Below, one piece after another: positions 1-8,846 of a stretch of DNA of 64,000 nucleotides (position 1 is the first letter of the stretch; the number at the start of each line of letters is the position of its first letter). Below the pieces are notes generated by a model, which saw nothing but the letters and a program-made list of their open reading frames with translations, was not told the DNA's origin and searched no databases. The position numbers and the translations under genes are program-made. Origin of the DNA: Streptomyces sp. TLI_146 (GTDB taxonomy: Bacteria > Actinomycetota > Actinomycetes > Streptomycetales > Streptomycetaceae); assembly GCF_002846415.1 (NCBI RefSeq), contig NZ_PJMX01000001.1, positions 7,378,001 through 7,442,000 on the forward strand. Reading direction: 5' to 3'.

Positions 1-1
1 G

Positions 2-1288
2 CTGCGCACCATCGGCTTCGACAAGGTCTACGAGCGGGCCGAGGGCGCGTACTTCTGGGACGCGGACGGCCAGGACTACCTGGACATGCTCGCCGGGTTC
101 GGGGTGATGGGCCTGGGCCGCCACCACCCCGTCGTGCGCAAGGCGCTCCACGACGTGCTGGACGCCTCCCTCGCGGACCTCACCCGCTTCGACTGCCAGC
201 CGCTGCCCGGCCTGCTCGCCGAGAAGCTGCTCGCCCACAGCCCGCACCTGGACCGGGTGTTCTTCGGCAACAGCGGTACGGAAGCGGTGGAGACCGCCCT
301 GAAGTTCGCCCGGTACGCCACCGGCCGGCCCAGGGTCCTGTACTGCTCGCACGCCTTCCACGGGCTGACCACCGGCTCGCTCTCGGTCAACGGCGAGTCG
401 GGATTCCGCGACGGCTTCGCCCCGCTGCTGCCCGACACGGCGGTCCCGCTCGGCGATCTCGCCGCCCTGGAGCGGGAGTTGAAGCGTGGCGACGTGGCCG
501 CGCTGATCGTCGAGCCGATCCAGGGCAAGGGCGTCCACGAGGCCCCGCCCGGCTATCTGCTCGCCGCGCAGGAGCTGCTCCACCGGCACAAGGCGCTGCT
601 GATCGCGGACGAGGTGCAGACCGGGCTCGGCAGGACCGGCGACTTCTACGCGTACCAGCACGACGAGGGCGTCGAGCCGGACCTCGTCTGCGTCGCCAAG
701 GCGCTCTCCGGCGGCTATGTGCCGGTCGGCGCCACCCTCGGCAAGGAGTGGATCTTCAAGAAGGTCTACTCGTCGATGGACCGCGTCCTGGTCCACTCCG
801 CCAGCTTCGGCTCCAACGCCCAGGCGATGGCGGCGGGCCTCGCGGTGCTCTCGGTCATGGGGGACGAGGAGGTCGTCGCCAACGCGCGCGTCACCGGCGA
901 GCTCCTGAAGTCCCGGCTGGCCGCGCTGGTCGACCGCTACGAGCTGCTGCACGACGTGCGCGGGCGCGGCCTGATGGTCGGCATCGAGTTCGGCAAGCCG
1001 TCCTCGATGCGGCTGCGCGGCCGCTGGACCATGCTCCAGACCGCCCGCAAGGGCCTCTTCGCGCAGATGGTCGTGGTGCCGCTGCTCCAGAAGCACCGCA
1101 TCCTGACCCAGGTCTCCGGCGACCACCTGGAGGTGATCAAGCTGATCCCGCCGCTGACGATCGGTGAGCGCGAGGTGGACCGGTTCGTGGAGGCGTTCAC
1201 CGCGGTCATGGAGGATGCGCACGGCGGGGGCGGCCTGATGTGGGACTTCGGGAAGACCCTGGTCAAGCAGGCCGTGGCCAATCGGTAG
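2..1288 (+). CDS. Class III (acetylornithine/ornithine-type) aminotransferase, 5' end missing
   Basis: PLP-dependent fold-type I aminotransferase that would move an amino group from an amine or omega-amino acid to a keto acid. The reading frame is open from base 2, so the true start lies before the window. Visible class III marks are the cofactor-binding GNSGTEAVE stretch, the ADEVQTGLGRTG block holding the pyridine-contacting Asp, and VAKALSGG, whose Lys (codon 698-700) should form the Schiff base. About 429 residues are visible, close to full length. The next genes are an XRE-cupin regulator and a DUF6126 miniprotein; XRE-cupin proteins such as PuuR control polyamine catabolism, so a putrescine- or GABA-type substrate is a reasonable guess but not shown. 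Confidence 0.9.
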   Translation: MRTIGFDKVYERAEGAYFWDADGQDYLDMLAGFGVMGLGRHHPVVRKALHDVLDASLADLTRFDCQPLPGLLAEKLLAHSPHLDRVFFGNSGTEAVETALKFARYATGRPRVLYCSHAFHGLTTGSLSVNGESGFRDGFAPLLPDTAVPLGDLAALERELKRGDVAALIVEPIQGKGVHEAPPGYLLAAQELLHRHKALLIADEVQTGLGRTGDFYAYQHDEGVEPDLVCVAKALSGGYVPVGATLGKEWIFKKVYSSMDRVLVHSASFGSNAQAMAAGLAVLSVMGDEEVVANARVTGELLKSRLAALVDRYELLHDVRGRGLMVGIEFGKPSSMRLRGRWTMLQTARKGLFAQMVVVPLLQKHRILTQVSGDHLEVIKLIPPLTIGEREVDRFVEAFTAVMEDAHGGGGLMWDFGKTLVKQAVANR

Positions 1289-1294
1289 GGCTTT

Positions 1295-1329
1295 TTGCCT
1301 CTGGGGCAAAAAATTTGCCCCAGAGGCAA
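1295..1329. promoter_or_regulatory. Tandem palindromic operator (candidate XRE-cupin site)
   Basis: Two 15-bp inverted repeats, TTGCCTCTGGGGCAA (1295-1309) and TTGCCCCAGAGGCAA (1315-1329), are exact reverse complements of each other. Each also has TTGCC/GGCAA ends, and their centres are 20 bp (about two helical turns) apart. They lie between the aminotransferase stop and the regulator start, 21 bp before ATG 1351. An autoregulatory operator is inferred. A transcript of this region could also fold into a hairpin that ends aminotransferase transcription, so a terminator role is not excluded. Confidence 0.6.
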
Positions 1330-1350
1330 CCCGCTGACTGAATGGAGTGC

Positions 1351-1959
1351 ATGAGCACTCCCGCCGAAGGCGCCGGGGAGCCGTCCGGCCCCGCGCTCCC
1401 CGATGTCGCCCCGCGCCTGCGCGACCTGCGGCGCCGCCGGGGCCTCACCCTGGAGGCCGCCGCCCCGCGGGCCGGTCTCTCACCGGCGCACCTCTCCCGG
1501 CTGGAGACGGGCGCCCGCCAGCCCTCGCTGCCTATGCTGCTCGCGCTCGCCCGTACCTACGGTACGACGGTCTCCGAGCTGCTCGGCGAGATGCCGCCCG
1601 AGCGCGAGCCCGTCATCCGGGGCGGCCGGGCCGAGCCCGCCGAGGCCGACGGCTGGACCTACCACCGGGCCGGGCACCCCGGCCGCGCCATGCAGGCCCT
1701 GCGCGTGGAGGTCCCGTACGGCACCCAGCGCGAGCTCGTCCGCGTCCACCCCGGCGAGGAGTGGCTGTACGTCCTGTCCGGGCGGCTGCGGCTCACCCTC
1801 GGTGACGCCGCGCACGAGCTCGACCCCGGCGACAGCGCGCACTTCGACTCGCTGACCCCGCACCGGATCTCCGCCGTCTCGCACGGCGGGGCCGCGTTCC
1901 TGTTCGTCCACACCCTGCTCCAGAGCCCCGATCCGCATCCGCACCATCCGCACGGCTGA
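1351..1959 (+). CDS. XRE-family regulator with C-terminal cupin domain
   Basis: About 202-residue DNA-binding regulator. Residues ~20-80 form a Cro/C1-type helix-turn-helix (LRRRRGLTLEAAA, LSPAHLSRLETGARQPSL), and residues ~110-195 form a small cupin barrel (VHPGEEWLYVLSGRLRL, LDPGDSAHFDS) that usually binds a small effector. The family includes PuuR-like repressors of amine catabolism. ATG 1351 was chosen because GGAG at 1344-1347 precedes it; an in-frame ATG at 1342 has no ribosome-binding site. The tandem palindrome just upstream suggests autoregulation. The DUF6126 gene follows after 10 bases and is surely co-transcribed. Confidence 0.88.
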   Translation: MSTPAEGAGEPSGPALPDVAPRLRDLRRRRGLTLEAAAPRAGLSPAHLSRLETGARQPSLPMLLALARTYGTTVSELLGEMPPEREPVIRGGRAEPAEADGWTYHRAGHPGRAMQALRVEVPYGTQRELVRVHPGEEWLYVLSGRLRLTLGDAAHELDPGDSAHFDSLTPHRISAVSHGGAAFLFVHTLLQSPDPHPHHPHG

Positions 1960-1969
1960 GAGGTACGAC

Positions 1970-2113
1970 ATGTCGCAGAACCAGGGACGGTCCGGCGCGA
2001 GCACCCAGGAGACGAAGTTCCCCCGGGGGCTGGTGATCCGCCTCTTCGCGTATCTGATCGCGGGGCACATCTTCGCGGCCTTCCTCTACCTCCTGTTCAC
2101 GGTGGGGAAGTGA
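1970..2113 (+). CDS. DUF6126 small membrane protein
   Basis: A 47-residue protein too short for most gene finders. It has a polar N-terminus (about 20 residues) followed by one hydrophobic helix, LFAYLIAGHIFAAFLYLLF (residues ~25-43), ending in VGK. GAGAGG at 1957-1964 is a ribosome-binding site. It lies 10 bases after the XRE-cupin gene, an arrangement I recall as common in Streptomyces, where the partner is annotated DUF6126. A single-span membrane protein is clear; the function is unknown. Confidence 0.8.
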   Translation: MSQNQGRSGASTQETKFPRGLVIRLFAYLIAGHIFAAFLYLLFTVGK

Positions 2114-2117
2114 GCGC

Positions 2118-2143
2118 GCCCCGCGCCCCCGGGGGCGCGGGGC
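2118..2143. terminator. Bidirectional terminator-like palindrome
   Basis: GCCCCGCGCCCCC is followed at once by its exact reverse complement, giving a perfect 26-bp palindrome between the convergent DUF6126 and phosphatase genes. It has no U-tract, as is usual for Streptomyces terminators. Confidence 0.6.
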
Positions 2144-2157
2144 GGTGACACCCGCGG

Positions 2158-2973
2158 TTACGCCGCGTCCTCCACCAGCCGGTCCCGCAGCCGCTCCCGC
2201 GTCTCCTGCGTCAGGCCCAGGCCCTCGGCCAGATACCGGTCCGTGCTGCCCCACGTCTCCTCGATCGTGTCGAACGCCGCGTGCAGATAGGTCGCGCGGG
2301 CGTCGAAGAGGGGGTTGAGCAGCTCCACGATCTCCGCGCTCAGCCCGGCCGGGGAGGTGTCGCTGCGGTGCATCTTGTAGCGGCGGTGCGGGTCGTTGGA
2401 CTTGAGGTAGTCCGCCTCGATGGCGTCCCGCTCGACGCCCACCGCCAGCAGCGACACCGCGATCGACAGGCCCGCGCGGTCCTTGCCCGCCGCGCAGTGC
2501 ATCAGGGCCGGGACGCTGTCCTCGGCGAGCGCGTGCAGCACCCGGCTGTGCTCGGCCGTGCGCTCACGGATGATCGTCCGGTACGAGTGGGCCATCCGGT
2601 CGGCGCCCCGGCCGTCGGAGAGGACAGAACGCAGCTGGTTGATGTCGCCGTCGCGGACCATCTTCCAGAACTCGGCCCCGTCGGCGGGGTCCGTCAGCGG
2701 TATGTTCACATTCCGCACCCCCGGCAGGTCCACGTCCGGGCCCTCCAGCTTCTGGTCCGCCGCGTTGCGGAAGTCGAAGATGGTGTGCAGCCCCAGGGTG
2801 GCGAGGAAGGCCGCGTCCTGCTCGGTCGCGTGTGCCAGGTGGCCGCTGCGGAAGAGCCGTCCGTGCCGCAGCCGGCGGCCGTCCACGGTCGGCAGTCCGC
2901 CCACATCACGGAAGTTGCGCACCCCGGAGAGCTCGGGTTCGGTCGAAGGGACCTGCGGAGTCTGCTGCGTCAC
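2158..2973 (-). CDS. Tyrosine/serine protein phosphatase (Y_phosphatase3 family)
   Basis: A 271-residue cytoplasmic phosphatase of the cysteine-dependent dual-specificity class, related to the MptpB/LipA-like group. The signature HCXXGKDR is present as HCAAGKDRAG around residue 160, giving the nucleophilic Cys and the phosphate-binding Arg; the N-terminal SGVRNFRDVGGL is typical of the family. Substrates may be phosphotyrosine, phosphoserine/threonine or phosphoinositides; the sequence does not decide. It is monocistronic and convergent with the DUF6126 gene. Confidence 0.9.
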   Translation of the reverse strand: MTQQTPQVPSTEPELSGVRNFRDVGGLPTVDGRRLRHGRLFRSGHLAHATEQDAAFLATLGLHTIFDFRNAADQKLEGPDVDLPGVRNVNIPLTDPADGAEFWKMVRDGDINQLRSVLSDGRGADRMAHSYRTIIRERTAEHSRVLHALAEDSVPALMHCAAGKDRAGLSIAVSLLAVGVERDAIEADYLKSNDPHRRYKMHRSDTSPAGLSAEIVELLNPLFDARATYLHAAFDTIEETWGSTDRYLAEGLGLTQETRERLRDRLVEDAA

Positions 2974-3170
2974 GTTGGCTCCTGATGTGGTTCGAAAAAA
3001 AGATCACGCCGCCTCGATCCGACGATACGACATGGGTTCCCGGGGCAATCATCTCGACGGCCGGACCGGAAGGCGACCCCCGCGCACCCGTTGCCCTCAC
3101 GGGTGTGGCACCCCGATGCTGTTGCTGATGTTCGTGCCTGTGCGTACCTGTGCGGAACTGGGGGTCGGGG

Positions 3171-5285
3171 ATGATCGAGACCGCGGACGGCGGACGGGTG
3201 TGGCTGCTCTCCGGCCGCACCAGCGGCTATGCGCTGCACCTCACGGACCACGGGGAGCTCCTGCATCTGCACTGGGGCCCGCGCCTGGCCCTCGCCGACG
3301 CCGAGGCACTGGCCGCCCAACCCCTGCCGCCCTACCGGCCCTTCGAGTCACCACTGGATGGTCAGGAGGAGTACGTGGTGGAGGGCGGGCCCCGTTTCGC
3401 GCGCCCCGCGCTCTCCGTACGCACCCCACAGGCGCGCGGCACCGAATGGACCTTCGAGGACGCCTCGGCCGACGGCGACGAGCTGCGGCTGCGCTTCACC
3501 GACGCCCTGCACCGCCTGAGGCTCACCCTGCACTACCGGATGCGCGACGACGCCGACGTCGTCGAGCGCTGGGCGACCGTCGCCCACGAGGGCGCGCCCG
3601 GGGACCCGGACCTGGAGCTGCTGCGGGCCGACGCCGCCGTGTGGACGCTGCCGCTGCGCGACGGCTGGCGCCTCAGCCAGCTGCACGGCCGCTGGGCGGC
3701 CGAGTCCCGGCTCGTACGGGCGGAGCTCACCCCGGGCGACAAGGTGTTCGGCAGCCGCCGCGGCCACACCGGCCACCAGCACCTGCCCTGGGTCGCCCTG
3801 GACGCCGAGGGCGCCGCCACCGAGGAGAGCGGCGAGGTGTACGGGTGCGCGCTCGGCTGGTCCGGGTCCTGGCGCATCGCCGTACAGCACCTGCCGGACG
3901 GCCGGGTGCAGATCAGCGGCGGCGCCGGGTACGACGACTCCGGGCTGCTGTCGCTGGCGCCCGGGGCCTCGTACACCACTCCGGTCTTCGCCGGGCTGTG
4001 GAGCCCGGACGGCTTCGGCGGGGCCAGCCGGGAGTGGCACGCCTGGCAGCTGGCCCGGGTGATCCCGGACGCCGAGCGGCCGCGGCCGGTGCTCTTCAAC
4101 TCCTGGGAGGCCACCGGGTTCGCCATCTCGGAGCCGCAGCAGCGGGCCCTCGCGCACCGGGCGGCCGCGCTGGGCGTCGAGCTGTTCGTCGTCGACGACG
4201 GCTGGTTCGGGGAGCGCACCCACGACGCGGCCGGGCTCGGCGACTGGACGCCCAACCCCGACCGCTTCCCCGGCGGGCTCAAGCCGCTCGCGGACGAGGT
4301 GCACGCGCTGGGCATGCGGTTCGGGATCTGGGTCGAGCCGGAGATGGTCAACCCCGACAGCGCGCTGTACCGGGCGCACCCGGAGTGGGTGCAGCACCAG
4401 AGCGGGCGCCGCCGCACCGAGTTCCGCAACCAGCTGGTCCTCAACCTCGCCCGCCCGGACGTGCGGGAACACCTCTGGGAGCAGCTGGACGGCCTGCTGT
4501 CGAGCGCGCCCGTCGACTATGTGAAGTGGGACTTCAACCGCTGCTTCACGGACGCGGGGTGGCCCGGCGAGGAGTATCCGCAGAAGCTCTGGCTCGAGCA
4601 TGTCCAGGCGCTGTACGGCCTGTTGGACCGGCTGCGGGCCGCGCACCCCTCGGTCGACTTCGAGTCCTGCTCGGGCGGCGGCGGCCGGATCGACCTCGGC
4701 ATCCTCTCCCGTACGGACCAGGTGTGGACCTCCGACAACACCGACCCGCTGGACCGGCTCGCCATCCAGGACGGCTTCAGCCAGCTGCACCCGGCCCGGG
4801 TGATGGCCGCCTGGGTCACCGACAGCCCCAACACCCTGCTCAACGGCCGCCGCAGCAGCCTGCGCTTCCGTTTCGTGAGTGCGATGGCCGGGGTGCTCGG
4901 TGTCGGCGGGGACCTGACCCGGTGGAACGAGGACGAACTGGCCGAGGCGCGCGGGTGGGTGGAGCTGTACAAGGAGATCCGGCCGGTGGTGCAGCTCGGG
5001 GCCCAGTACCGGCTGCGGCCCCCGCGCGGCGGGCTCAGCGCCGTCCAGTACGTACGCGGCGACGACACCGTGGTCCTCGCCCACCTCGGGGCCCAGCACT
5101 ACGGCGAGCTGCCCCCGGCCGTGCGGCTGCGCGGCCTGGATCCGGCGGCGGCCTATCGGTGCCTGGACACCGGGGCCGTACACAGGGGAGCGGTATTGCT
5201 GCACCGGGGTCTGGACACCGGGCTGCGGGGCGATCTTGATGCGGCGGTGTTCCGATTCCGGCGGCTGGACGAGCGCCCGGCGTAG
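3171..5285 (+). CDS. Alpha-galactosidase, GH36
   Basis: A 704-residue retaining glycosidase that releases terminal alpha-galactose from raffinose-family sugars or galactomannan. The N-terminal beta-sandwich runs to about residue 300, followed by a TIM barrel and a C-terminal beta domain. The nucleophile is Asp454 in KWDFNR and the acid/base is Asp522 in TSDNTDP, both canonical for GH36; the substrate-binding ESCSGGGGR block sits between them. Length matches the family. There is no signal peptide, so it is probably intracellular. ATG 3171 was preferred because a G-rich SD-like stretch precedes it; an in-frame GTG at 3150 is possible. It stands alone, without a sugar transporter beside it. Confidence 0.93.
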   Translation: MIETADGGRVWLLSGRTSGYALHLTDHGELLHLHWGPRLALADAEALAAQPLPPYRPFESPLDGQEEYVVEGGPRFARPALSVRTPQARGTEWTFEDASADGDELRLRFTDALHRLRLTLHYRMRDDADVVERWATVAHEGAPGDPDLELLRADAAVWTLPLRDGWRLSQLHGRWAAESRLVRAELTPGDKVFGSRRGHTGHQHLPWVALDAEGAATEESGEVYGCALGWSGSWRIAVQHLPDGRVQISGGAGYDDSGLLSLAPGASYTTPVFAGLWSPDGFGGASREWHAWQLARVIPDAERPRPVLFNSWEATGFAISEPQQRALAHRAAALGVELFVVDDGWFGERTHDAAGLGDWTPNPDRFPGGLKPLADEVHALGMRFGIWVEPEMVNPDSALYRAHPEWVQHQSGRRRTEFRNQLVLNLARPDVREHLWEQLDGLLSSAPVDYVKWDFNRCFTDAGWPGEEYPQKLWLEHVQALYGLLDRLRAAHPSVDFESCSGGGGRIDLGILSRTDQVWTSDNTDPLDRLAIQDGFSQLHPARVMAAWVTDSPNTLLNGRRSSLRFRFVSAMAGVLGVGGDLTRWNEDELAEARGWVELYKEIRPVVQLGAQYRLRPPRGGLSAVQYVRGDDTVVLAHLGAQHYGELPPAVRLRGLDPAAAYRCLDTGAVHRGAVLLHRGLDTGLRGDLDAAVFRFRRLDERPA

Positions 5286-5670
5286 CCCGGCATAGCCCGG
5301 CATAAGGAATGCGCGTTCTCGGCGAGGAAAAGGATCTTCCTCGGGACGCACGGGTCAAAACTGGACATAGCGGGGCGATAGATGGTGTGACGGGGTGAAT
5401 GGGCGGGAACTTTCGTCCGGATTGAGCGATTTGATGGATCCTGTCCATCTCCCCGGCCGCCAAGGGTGGTTGTCCGTGAGGAGCGTCATATCCGTGACGT
5501 TCCGTGGTGGCGGACCCGAATGAATTCCCCCGTCCGGCGGGGCCTGTTGGGAATTCCGGTCGACGCAGGGTGACCGCAATTCCCGGCTGAATTCCCGGCC
5601 GGGAATGCCGAAGGTGAATGGGCACTTGTCGCGGCCCACCGGGCTCGCTTACGGTCACCGCAATCCGGGT
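5286..5670 (+). promoter_or_regulatory. Gene-free leader region with promoter for the riboswitch transcript
   Basis: No convincing gene. It contains several AATTCC/GGAATT repeats (about 5520-5610), a weak hairpin (5323-5343), and a plausible vegetative promoter: TTGTCG (5626-5631), an 18-base spacer and TACGGT (5650-5655). This would start transcription just before the c-di-AMP riboswitch. Basis is sequence reading plus inference. Confidence 0.45.
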
Positions 5671-5850
5671 GGACCGCCGAATCCTGCCACCGCTCGGAAT
5701 CCGCACCCATCCACGCGTGGCAGGAGCGGGGGACCCAGGTAAGCGCCGTCCGGAATTCCGGCACGGCTCGGGGTGAAGCCGGAGCACCGCACACGGTGCC
5801 CCGGCCGGGCAGCTCCAGCCCGAACCCGACAGCTCACCTCGCAGGCGCCG
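5671..5850 (+). promoter_or_regulatory. c-di-AMP riboswitch (ydaO-yuaA type)
   Basis: The conserved islands of the ydaO/yuaA aptamer appear in order: CCGAATCCTGCCA (about 5677), GGCAGGAGCGGGGGACCCA (about 5719), CGGGGTGAAGCCG (about 5769) and AGCTCACCTCGCAGGCG (about 5831). The last ends 14 bases before the start codon of a LysM/M23 hydrolase. This class senses cyclic di-AMP and is known to switch off cell-wall hydrolases such as rpfA in Streptomyces. The placement fits that role exactly. Confidence 0.88.
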
Positions 5851-5864
5851 GAGAGGAATCCGCC

Positions 5865-6788
5865 ATGCCCGCGAAGGGTAAGCACCGCCGTCCCAAGTCC
5901 AGTCCGATATCCCGGGGCATGGTCGCCGCCGGTACGGGCGGCGCCGCGCTCGCCATCCCGCTGCTCGGCGCCACGGGTGCGCACGCCGCGGTGAAGACCG
6001 CCGCTCCCGCCACCGCCCCGCAGCAGGCCGCCCGCACCCTCCCCGCCGCCGCGGCCGCCGCCCCGCAGGCCGCGCCCACCACGTACAAGGTCAAGAGCGG
6101 CGACTGCCTGTCGCAGATCGCCGAGGACCACCGGCTCGGCGGCTGGCAGCGGCTCTACCAGGACAACCGCGAGGTCGTCGGCTCCGACCCGGCGCTGATC
6201 CGCCCGGGCATGAAGCTCGTCCTCGGCGCGAAGTCCCAGGCCGGCGCCGTTTCACACGGCTCCGCCAAGGCGAGCGGCTCGCACGACTCCGGTGCGAAGG
6301 CGTCGGCGCCCCACACGTCGAAGGCGTCCGGGACCACCGCCGACACCGCCTCGGCCCCCGCCGCCAAGCAGGGCTCCTCCTCCGGCTTCCGCGCCCCGCT
6401 CGACAGCGTGAGCATCGGCACCCCGTACCGCATGGCCGGATCCATGTGGTCCAGCGGCTACCACACGGGCGTCGACTTCGCGGCCGAGACCGGCACCGCG
6501 GTCAAGGCCGTCGGCGCGGGCACGGTCGTCTCGGCCGGCTGGGGCGGCGCGTACGGCAACCAGGTCGTCATCCAGCACGCCGACGGCATGTACTCCCAGT
6601 ACGCCCACCTCTCGCAGCTCTCCGTCTCGGCCGGGCAGACCGTCACCGAGGGGCAGCAGCTCGGGCTCTCCGGCGCCACCGGCAACGTCACCGGCCCGCA
6701 CCTGCACTTCGAGATCCGCACCACGCCCGACTACGGCTCCGACGTCGACCCGCTCGCCTACCTCCGACAGCAGGGCGCGAGCCTCTGA
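5865..6788 (+). CDS. Secreted LysM/M23 peptidoglycan endopeptidase
   Basis: A 307-residue exported cell-wall hydrolase that cuts stem-peptide cross-bridges. The basic N-terminus and hydrophobic run (residues 1-42, ending ATGAHA) form a signal peptide. A LysM glycan-binding domain follows at ~73-120 (YKVKSGDCLSQIAEDH), then an Ala/Ser-rich linker. The M23 domain at ~175-305 has Zn ligands His201 and Asp205 (HTGVDF) and the HLHFE motif (His280, His282). ATG 5865 is chosen by the GAGAGGA ribosome-binding site at 5851-5857; upstream in-frame codons fall inside the riboswitch. Expression is probably repressed by high c-di-AMP. Confidence 0.94.
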   Translation: MPAKGKHRRPKSSPISRGMVAAGTGGAALAIPLLGATGAHAAVKTAAPATAPQQAARTLPAAAAAAPQAAPTTYKVKSGDCLSQIAEDHRLGGWQRLYQDNREVVGSDPALIRPGMKLVLGAKSQAGAVSHGSAKASGSHDSGAKASAPHTSKASGTTADTASAPAAKQGSSSGFRAPLDSVSIGTPYRMAGSMWSSGYHTGVDFAAETGTAVKAVGAGTVVSAGWGGAYGNQVVIQHADGMYSQYAHLSQLSVSAGQTVTEGQQLGLSGATGNVTGPHLHFEIRTTPDYGSDVDPLAYLRQQGASL

Positions 6789-6919
6789 CGGGCGTTGTTC
6801 CCGCCGGGAATTGGCGCGTATTCCCGCTGCGGGAAACTGACCGGGTGGCCTATATCACCCACCGTCAACCCCTCCTTACGGTCGCGTAGGTCACACCCGT
6901 AAGGGAAAGATATGGTCTC

Positions 6920-7711
6920 GTGGCAGACGATTCGAGATCATTCAGCAGCGGTACGTTCGGGTCGTACACGGCGCTCGGCGACAGCTTCACGGAAGGCGTC
7001 GGCGACCCCGGCCCGGACGGGGCGTTCGTCGGCTGGGCGGACCGGTTCGCCGTGCTACTGGCGGACCAGCGACCGGAGGGGGCCTTTCGCTACGCCAATC
7101 TCGCTGTCCGCGGCAGGCTCCTCGACCAGATCGTCGAGGAGCAGGTGCCGCGGGCCAAGGAGCTCGCGCCCGACCTGGTGAGCTTCTGCGCGGGGGGCAA
7201 CGACATCATCCGGCCGGGCAGTGACCCGGACGACGTGGCCGAGCGCTTCGAGCGCGCCGTGGCCGACCTGAAGAGCGCGATCCCGACGGTCATGGTGACC
7301 ACCGGGTTCGACACGCGCGGGGTGCCCGTTTTCAAGCATCTGCGGGGCAAGGTCGCCACCTACACCGCGCACGTGCGCTCCATCGCGGACCGCTACGGGT
7401 GCCCGGTGCTCGACCTGTGGTCGCTCAAGTCCGTGCAGGACAGGCGGGCGTGGGACGCCGACCGGCTGCATCTGTCGCCGGAGGGGCACACCCGGGTCGC
7501 GCTGCGCGCCGCCCAGGTGCTGGGGCTGCCGGTCCCGGCCGACCCGGACCAGGCATGGCCCCCGATGCCGCCGCGCAACACGCTGGACGTGCGGCGCGAC
7601 GACATCCACTGGGCACGCGAGCACCTGGTGCCGTGGATCGGCCGACGGCTGCGCGGCGAGAGCTCGGGCGACCATGTGGAGCCCAAGCGCCCGGACCTGC
7701 TGCCGCTCTGA
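6920..7711 (+). CDS. SGNH/GDSL-family esterase or lipase
   Basis: A 263-residue serine hydrolase. Block I is present as ALGDSFTEG (catalytic Ser), block III as FCAGGNDII (oxyanion Asn), and block V as DRLHLSPEGH (catalytic Asp/His). No signal peptide is seen, so it probably acts in the cytoplasm. Substrate is unknown. The GTG start at 6920 is preceded by an AAGGGAAAG ribosome-binding site; an ATG eight bases upstream is out of frame. It is a single gene between the M23 hydrolase and a convergent epimerase. Confidence 0.87.
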   Translation: MADDSRSFSSGTFGSYTALGDSFTEGVGDPGPDGAFVGWADRFAVLLADQRPEGAFRYANLAVRGRLLDQIVEEQVPRAKELAPDLVSFCAGGNDIIRPGSDPDDVAERFERAVADLKSAIPTVMVTTGFDTRGVPVFKHLRGKVATYTAHVRSIADRYGCPVLDLWSLKSVQDRRAWDADRLHLSPEGHTRVALRAAQVLGLPVPADPDQAWPPMPPRNTLDVRRDDIHWAREHLVPWIGRRLRGESSGDHVEPKRPDLLPL

Positions 7712-7775
7712 CGGCCCGTCCGGTCCGCTCGTAGCTTCTGACGGACCGTCATACGGGTGGCGCCGCGCGCACGGC

Positions 7776-8768
7776 TCAGCCGTGCAGCAGCTTGCGTTCC
7801 GTCTCCGGGTCGAGGCCGACCCGGGGGCGGTCCGGCCGCTGCGGCGGCTCGCCGCCGATCGACTGGAGCCAGGCCCAGGTGTCGGCGACCGTCTCCTCGA
7901 CGGGACGGCAGCGCAGCCCCGAGAGCACGGCCTTCCACACGTTCGAGCCGTGCATCGTGGTGTGCAGCTCGCCCGGCGGGATCCACACCGGCAGGTGGTT
8001 CCACGGCTCGACCCCGGCGGCCAGGATCGGCTCCGGGTCCGTCCAGCGCAGCTCGGCGCCGCCACCGGTGACCCGCGCGCACGCCTCAAGGAGTGCGCCC
8101 ATGGTGGTGTGGTCCGGCGGGGAGACCAGGTTGTACGGGCCGCAGAGCCCGAAGTCGGCCGCGCTGACGATCCACTCCGCCAGGTCCCGGGCGTCGATGA
8201 ACTGGACCGGCAGATCACGCGGCCCCGGCGCGAGCACCTCGCCGCCGCGCGCCATGCGCCCCAGCCACCACGGCAGCCGCCCGATGTTCTCGTACGGGCC
8301 GAGGATCAGCCCCGCGCGCACCAGGAGCGAGCGGTCCGGGCCGAACTCCCGCACGGCGGCCAGCTCGCCACCGCGCTTGGCCTGCGGATACGCCACCTCG
8401 TCCGCGGCGTCGGGGGAGCCGTCGACCAGCGTCGCGCCCTCGTCGGCCCCGGCCGGGACCGGGTGCTCGTAGACGGACCGGCTGGACACGTACACATACC
8501 GGGCGACGCGCCCGTCGGCGAGCAGCCGTGCCGCGTCGCGCACCGCCGAGGGCGCCCCCGACCAGGTGTCCACGACCACGTCCCACCGCCCGTCGGCGAG
8601 CGCCGCCAGACCGCCGTCGGCCGTCCGGTCGCCGATCAGCGCCCGCACGCCCGCGGGCGGCTCGTGGCGGCCCCGGTGGAAGACCGTCACCTCGTGCCCG
8701 CGCGCCACCGCGGCCTCGGCCACGGCGCGGCCGACGAATTCCGTCCCACCCAGTATCAGCAGCTTCAT
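7776..8768 (-). CDS. NAD-dependent epimerase/dehydratase (extended SDR)
   Basis: A 330-residue oxidoreductase. It opens with a Rossmann nucleotide-binding motif, LILGGTEFVGRAVAE, and carries a YVYVSSRSVYE segment corresponding to the SDR Ser active-site strand; a canonical YxxxK is less clear (YPQAKRGGE is the likely equivalent). It resembles the reductase/isomerase branch annotated in actinobacteria as NAD-dependent epimerase, often of unknown substrate. The start was placed at the ATG giving MKLLILGG; a longer frame adds 15 uninformative residues. It is convergent with the SGNH hydrolase. Confidence 0.82.
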   Translation of the reverse strand: MKLLILGGTEFVGRAVAEAAVARGHEVTVFHRGRHEPPAGVRALIGDRTADGGLAALADGRWDVVVDTWSGAPSAVRDAARLLADGRVARYVYVSSRSVYEHPVPAGADEGATLVDGSPDAADEVAYPQAKRGGELAAVREFGPDRSLLVRAGLILGPYENIGRLPWWLGRMARGGEVLAPGPRDLPVQFIDARDLAEWIVSAADFGLCGPYNLVSPPDHTTMGALLEACARVTGGGAELRWTDPEPILAAGVEPWNHLPVWIPPGELHTTMHGSNVWKAVLSGLRCRPVEETVADTWAWLQSIGGEPPQRPDRPRVGLDPETERKLLHG

Positions 8769-8846
8769 GGCCGCAACTCTGCCTGCCGCGAAGGCTCCTG
8801 AGAACCGTTGCATGCTGAGGGCGAAATCCGGTCGGGCCCGGGCACG

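Noticed and set aside
2420..5239. A 939-codon plus-strand frame across the phosphatase and alpha-galactosidase genes
   Set aside because: Out of frame with both proteins, Arg/Ala/Pro-rich and without recognisable domains.
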